This document shows, piece after piece, positions 60,744 to 64,000 of a stretch of DNA of 64,000 bases. Origin of the DNA: Bradyrhizobium sp. CSA207 (GTDB taxonomy: Bacteria; Pseudomonadota; Alphaproteobacteria; Rhizobiales; Xanthobacteraceae); assembly GCF_029051685.1 (NCBI RefSeq), contig NZ_JAACFT010000017.1:1-64000 (forward strand), in the 5' to 3' direction. How positions within the stretch are numbered: position 1 is the stretch's first letter; each line of letters opens with the position of its first letter. A program made the translations under genes and the position numbers. The notes beneath the pieces were generated by a model. It saw nothing but the letters and a program-made list of their open reading frames with translations, made no database searches and was not told where the DNA came from.

Positions 60744-61847
60744 TCACACCGCCTGCACGGTCCAGCCGATCAAATCCTTCGCGATGCGAGCAAAGGCGGC
60801 GTCGAACGCCGCGACGGCCGCGGCTGGCTCGACCTTGTCGAGCTTCTCACTGGTCTCGACCAGACGTGATGCGATCACCTTGCCATTCTTGTCGACGAGG
60901 CGCGCAGACAACCCGATCTCCACCCGTGTCTCACCCTCGGTGGCGATTCGAAAACGTCTGATGTCGATCAGGAGCTGGTAATCGGCCTGTCCGAAGTCGG
61001 TCGTTCGCAATGGCGCGTGGGCGATATCGTAGTTCTCGAAACTGTCGATTAGCCGCGCCTGCACCAGCTTTGGAATGCTGTCGGCCCAGAGGAAATCGGC
61101 AAAGCCCGGATTCTCCCCCACCGGCGAAAACAGCATGCGCTGCGTCTGGAGCATCGCGACCGCGGTCGGCTCGGGAATGGCCAGGGACGCTGGGAGCGTC
61201 TTGCCGGCCGGCCCGAGATTCTGCGGCGTGCGCAGGTCGTAGGTGAGCTTCTGCGCGGGCGTGCCACCGCCGGTCATCTTTTCGAGGCCTGCCAGGATAC
61301 CGTCGAGCTTGCCGGTATTGCGCGCAAGGCTGTCGGAGAACGTCTTGAAATTCGCGATGGTGTCTTTGAGCGGACCGGAATTGTCCTCCAGCACGGAATC
61401 GACCCGCCGCAGCGCCTCGCGCGCCGCCTGCGTCATACTCTGGCCAGCGCCGGCTTCGGCGATCAAGGTCAAGGGCTCGCGGGATTTGGCGACGATCACG
61501 CCGCCCTCCAGCGTCACCACCGGCACGCCGGTCAAGCCCTGGAAATCGAGCCCGACCTTGGTATCGGCACGCACCGGCGTCTTCGATGCAACCGAGATCG
61601 TCGCATTGACGAAGCGCGGATTATCTGTTGCGAGCCCGAGTTCGGTCACCTCACCTACGCGGATGCCGTTGAACAGCACGCCGGCGCCGGCCAGGAGACC
61701 GGGCACCGGTCCTTGGAATTCCACATGGTAAGTCGTGCGCGGCCCGATGCCAGCAGTGTTGTTCAGCCAATAAACGAAGCCGAACAACGCAAGAATGGCG
61801 GCCAGCACGAAGGTGCCGATCAGCACGTAGGGAGCTCGGGTTTCCAT
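60744..61847 (-). CDS. MCE (MlaD-like) lipid-binding protein fused to a PqiC/LptO-like C-terminal domain
   Basis: A 367-residue protein. An N-terminal helix (YVLIGTFVLAAILALFGFVYWL) anchors the MCE domain (about 40-125; YHVEFQGPVPGLLAGAGVLFNGIRVGEV, VGLDFQGLTGVPVVTLEGG), which handles lipid transfer across the periplasm. After a coiled linker (about 130-190) comes a region (about 215-365; LLFSPVGENPGFADFLWADSIPKLVQARLIDSFENYDI, VEIGLSARLVDKNGKVIASRLVETSEKLDKVEP) typical of the ABC-type transport auxiliary/PqiC family. In many bacteria these are separate proteins. Three bases follow the ATP-binding gene. Third of a leftward permease-ATPase-MCE operon. Confidence 0.88.
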   Translation of the reverse strand: METRAPYVLIGTFVLAAILALFGFVYWLNNTAGIGPRTTYHVEFQGPVPGLLAGAGVLFNGIRVGEVTELGLATDNPRFVNATISVASKTPVRADTKVGLDFQGLTGVPVVTLEGGVIVAKSREPLTLIAEAGAGQSMTQAAREALRRVDSVLEDNSGPLKDTIANFKTFSDSLARNTGKLDGILAGLEKMTGGGTPAQKLTYDLRTPQNLGPAGKTLPASLAIPEPTAVAMLQTQRMLFSPVGENPGFADFLWADSIPKLVQARLIDSFENYDIAHAPLRTTDFGQADYQLLIDIRRFRIATEGETRVEIGLSARLVDKNGKVIASRLVETSEKLDKVEPAAAVAAFDAAFARIAKDLIGWTVQAV

Positions 61848-61850
61848 GTC

Positions 61851-62633
61851 TCATCTCATCTGGGGTTGCAGCATCTGCGAGCGCTTGCCGTGGAAATAGG
61901 CGCGCACCCAGGGATGCTCGGATTGAAGCAGTTCGCGCATCGGACCGATCGCCACGATCCTGCCGTCGGCAAGCGCCGCGACGCGGTCGCAAACCGTCGT
62001 GAGGCTGGCAAGGTCATGGGTCACCATGAACACGGTCAGCCCAAGGGTCTTCTGCAAGGTCTTGATCAGCACATCGAAGTCGCCGGCTGCGATCGGATCG
62101 AGCCCTGAAGTCGGCTCGTCCAGGAACAGGATCGGCGGATCGAGCGCCAGCGCGCGCGCCAGCGCCACGCGCTTGGTCATGCCGCCGGACAATTCCGCCG
62201 GATATTTGTCGCCGTCCTGCGCCCGCAGCCCGACCATCTCGAGCTTGGCGATCGCGACCTCGTCCATCAGTTCCTGCGACAGCACGAGGTTCTCGCGCAA
62301 CGGAAACTGAACGTTCTGCCGGACCGTGAGCGAGGAGAACAACGCGCCCTGCTGGAACAGGATACCCCATTTCGCGGCCGCGCCTTGCGTCGTGCGGTCG
62401 TGCGTGCCGCCGATCGGCTGTCCCATGACTTCGATGGTCCCGCTTTGACGCGGAATGAGGCCGATGATCGTGCGCATCAACACCGACTTGCCACCGCCGG
62501 AGGCACCGACGAGACCGAGGATTTCGCCCCGGCGGACGTCAAGCGACAGATGGTCGAGCACGGTCTGGCGGCCGAAGCCGACCATCAGGTCGCGAACGCG
62601 GATCGCGAACTCCTGCTGCGCTTCGGGCATCAT
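61851..62633 (-). CDS. ABC transporter ATP-binding protein (MlaF-like)
   Basis: A 260-residue ABC ATPase. Walker A is GASGGGKS (38-45), Q-loop ILFQQGALFSSLTVRQNVQFPL, signature YPAELSGGMTKRVALARALAL, Walker B ILFLDEPTSGLDP and H-loop VTHDLAS. Strong similarity to MlaF, which energises lipid transport across the inner membrane. ATG 62633 overlaps the stop of the permease (TGATG); a GTG three bases upstream is possible. It pairs with the MlaE-like permease and the MCE protein of the same operon. Confidence 0.92.
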   Translation of the reverse strand: MMPEAQQEFAIRVRDLMVGFGRQTVLDHLSLDVRRGEILGLVGASGGGKSVLMRTIIGLIPRQSGTIEVMGQPIGGTHDRTTQGAAAKWGILFQQGALFSSLTVRQNVQFPLRENLVLSQELMDEVAIAKLEMVGLRAQDGDKYPAELSGGMTKRVALARALALDPPILFLDEPTSGLDPIAAGDFDVLIKTLQKTLGLTVFMVTHDLASLTTVCDRVAALADGRIVAIGPMRELLQSEHPWVRAYFHGKRSQMLQPQMR

Positions 62634-63775
62634 CACATTCCGATCGAGGCAAAGAAGATCGCGAACAGGCCATCGAGCACGATCACCAGGAAGATCGACT
62701 TCACCACCGAGGTCGTGGTCTGCCTGCCGAGCGACTCGGCGCTGCCTTTCACGCGCAATCCCTCGCTGCAGGCGACGATCCCGATCACCAGCGCCATGAA
62801 CGGCGCCTTCAGGATGCCGACCTCGAAATGGGTGACGGAAATGGCCTCACGTAGCCGCGCGATGTAAATCGCCGGCCCCATATCGCCGTAGAACTGCGCG
62901 ACCAGGCCGCCGCCATAGAGCGCGGCAATCGATCCGATAAAGGCAAGAATGGGCAGCGCTATGACCAGGGCTGCCACGCGCGGCAGGATCAGCACATCGA
63001 TCGGGTCGAGACCCATGGTCGAGAGCGCATCGATCTCCTCGCGCATCTTCATCGAGCCGAGCTCGGCCGTGTAGGCACTTCCCGAACGGCCGGCGACCAT
63101 GATGGCGACAATCAGCACGCCCAGCTCGCGCAGCACGAGGATGCCGACCATGTCGACAGTGTAGGATTCCGCCCCGAACCGGCGGAAATGGAAGAACCCC
63201 TGCTGGGCGATAATGGCGCCGATCAGGAACGTGATCAGAACGACGATCGGAATCGCCTGCCATCCGATCCGGTAAAGCTGATAGACGAGCGATGTCAGCC
63301 GCAACGAGCGTGGCTTGCGCAGCACGCCCACCACGGCCATGAACAATGCGCCGAGCATTTGAAGAAAGATCGTGATGTCTTCGCGAGCGCCGATAGTTGC
63401 CTTGCCGAGATCGCTCAGCCTGAGCAGAACCGGGTTGGGCGCGGAGGCCGGCGCCGGCGGGTGACGGTTGACCTGGCGCACCTCGTCCATCAAGCCGCTG
63501 AAATTATCAGCGACTCCGACGAATTCGGCCGATCTGCCGGATGACGTTGCCCCGCGCAACAATTTCTCCAGGAGCCAAGCGCCGAGCGTGTCGAGCTCGC
63601 TGACACCCGCCATATCGAGCGTCACGGCTTTCGATCGGGCCACATCCTTGCCGACCGATTGCGAAAGCGCTTCGAGCTTCGACACGTTGGCGGAAATCCA
63701 TGGCCCCTCGGGGCGCAATTCGAGGCCCTCACCGGACGGCGTCGCCAGCAACAGAGGTTCCGAGTTCACGTTCAT
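62633..63775 (-). CDS. MlaE-type permease with N-terminal STAS domain
   Basis: A 380-residue membrane permease. Residues about 30-120 form a STAS-like domain (AVTLDMAGVSELDTLGAWLLEKLL), in other species a separate MlaB subunit, here fused to the permease. The MlaE core follows with LYRIGWQAIPIVVLITFLIGAIIAQQGFFHF, VLRELGVLIVAIMVAGRSGSAYTAELGSMKMREEIDALSTMGLDPIDVL and LKAPFMALVIGIVACSEGLRVKGSAESLG, all diagnostic. ATG (MNVNSEPLLL) is first in the operon. It lies opposite the gene at 63933; a FNR-like box is in between. Role: lipid transport for outer membrane asymmetry. Confidence 0.92.
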   Translation of the reverse strand: MNVNSEPLLLATPSGEGLELRPEGPWISANVSKLEALSQSVGKDVARSKAVTLDMAGVSELDTLGAWLLEKLLRGATSSGRSAEFVGVADNFSGLMDEVRQVNRHPPAPASAPNPVLLRLSDLGKATIGAREDITIFLQMLGALFMAVVGVLRKPRSLRLTSLVYQLYRIGWQAIPIVVLITFLIGAIIAQQGFFHFRRFGAESYTVDMVGILVLRELGVLIVAIMVAGRSGSAYTAELGSMKMREEIDALSTMGLDPIDVLILPRVAALVIALPILAFIGSIAALYGGGLVAQFYGDMGPAIYIARLREAISVTHFEVGILKAPFMALVIGIVACSEGLRVKGSAESLGRQTTTSVVKSIFLVIVLDGLFAIFFASIGM

Positions 63776-63868
63776 ATCCTCAGGGGGCGATGGGCCCCCG
63801 ATAGATGGTGTTCTAGGCCGGCATAAGGCCGCTCGATTGACCTGCCTCAAACACGCCGCATCCGCCCC

Positions 63869-63882
63869 TTGACGCAAATCAA
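63869..63882. promoter_or_regulatory. FNR/FixK box TTGACGCAAATCAA
   Basis: TTGAC-N4-ATCAA dyad between the divergent MlaE-type permease (start 63775, 93 bases) and the partial gene at 63933 (50 bases). The shorter distance points to the partial gene as target. It has the same TTGACGCA first half as the box at 60343. Confidence 0.7.
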
Positions 63883-63932
63883 TGGCTGGCTGGCTCGCTC
63901 GCATAGGCTTTCGCCATTCAATGGAGACCGCA

Positions 63933-64000
63933 ATGTTCGATACCGGCAGAATGAGCGACGAACTGAAGGCGCTGAAGGTCGACGTCAGACGCCTGCTGAA
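63933..64000 (+). CDS. Unidentified gene, 5' end only (runs off the right edge)
   Basis: The first 22 complete codons read MFDTGRMSDELKALKVDVRR and continue LL, with GGAG eight bases before the ATG. An in-frame ATG also lies at 63921. The preceding FNR-type box at 63869-63882 suggests low-oxygen control. Too little is visible to name a family. Confidence 0.5.
   Translation, partial: MFDTGRMSDELKALKVDVRRLL

Noticed and set aside
1..64000. Insertion sequences, prophage genes, tRNA and rRNA genes
   Set aside because: I looked for transposase or integrase motifs, tRNA-like sequences and conserved rRNA stretches and saw none; the truncated CoA-transferase copy is the only sign of rearrangement.

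Overview
This window looks like a chromosomal piece of a Bradyrhizobium-type alphaproteobacterium (Bradyrhizobium/Rhodopseudomonas relatives). The reasons are high G+C, tripartite tricarboxylate (TctABC) and TRAP transport systems, FNR/FixK-type TTGAN6TCAA boxes beside a cysteine-containing FNR homologue, and a long perfect palindromic repeat of the kind common between genes in these genomes. This is inferred from gene content only; no rRNA or other taxonomic marker is present. I see no IS element, phage gene, CRISPR array, tRNA or rRNA.

Region 1 (1-24.7 kb) is a surface-polysaccharide locus with visibly lower and more mixed G+C than the right half. It starts with the 5' part of gmd (GDP-mannose 4,6-dehydratase). 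It then holds a GmhB-like phosphatase, several GT4-type glycosyltransferases, and a three-gene set (Gfo/Idh oxidoreductase, hexapeptide N-acetyltransferase, DegT aminotransferase) resembling the WbpB/D/E (WlbA/B/C) route to acetamido-amino-uronic acids. Further on are a Wzy-like polymerase candidate, a CgeB-like glycosyltransferase, a tightly coupled cupin / perosamine-synthase-like / methyltransferase / glycosyltransferase operon, a Wzx-like flippase, two giant GT-C-like membrane proteins, a GtrB/DPM1-like GT2, and an AglD-like membrane protein. The locus is interrupted by a secreted serralysin-type metalloprotease carrying RTX repeats and three tandem CARDB domains.

Region 2 (24.9-35.6 kb) continues the glycan theme. 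A GT39-like enzyme and a second GT2 converge on an oppositely transcribed operon (rfbF, rfbG, rfbH, a YerE-like thiamine-diphosphate enzyme, an SDR). This operon predicts CDP-3,6-dideoxy sugar synthesis followed by addition of a two-carbon branch (yersiniose-type). The segment is bracketed by an intact CoA-transferase gene (35.9 kb) and a truncated second copy of its 5' end and leader (25.3 kb).

Region 3 (35.9-50.6 kb) is carboxylate and C2 metabolism. A seven-gene leftward series (two class-V aminotransferases flanking an MFS carrier, an enoyl-CoA-hydratase-family protein lacking both catalytic glutamates, tctC-tctB-tctA) diverges from a GntR/FCD regulator. The regulator is followed by a fused GlcD-GlcF-like flavin/Fe-S oxidase and a GlcG-like protein. 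A palindrome between the divergent units is a plausible operator.

Region 4 (50.7-58.3 kb) holds an orphan molybdopterin oxidoreductase, an SDR, a TRAP (DctMQP) transporter and a metal-dependent cyclase/hydrolase.

Region 5 (58.3-64 kb) is an oxygen-responsive neighbourhood. It has two Crp/Fnr regulators (one with FNR-type cysteines), a 44-residue membrane protein, a small cytochrome c, an Mla/MCE lipid-transport operon with a fused MCE-PqiC-like subunit, and the start of another gene. Three consensus FNR/FixK boxes lie in the promoters here.

No wholly unknown defence or mobile system was found. The strongest candidates for new biology are the branched-sugar pathway embedded in a three-sugar glycan locus, the GntR-controlled glyoxylate-linked cluster with a catalytically altered hydratase homologue, and the FNR-box-controlled micro-membrane protein.
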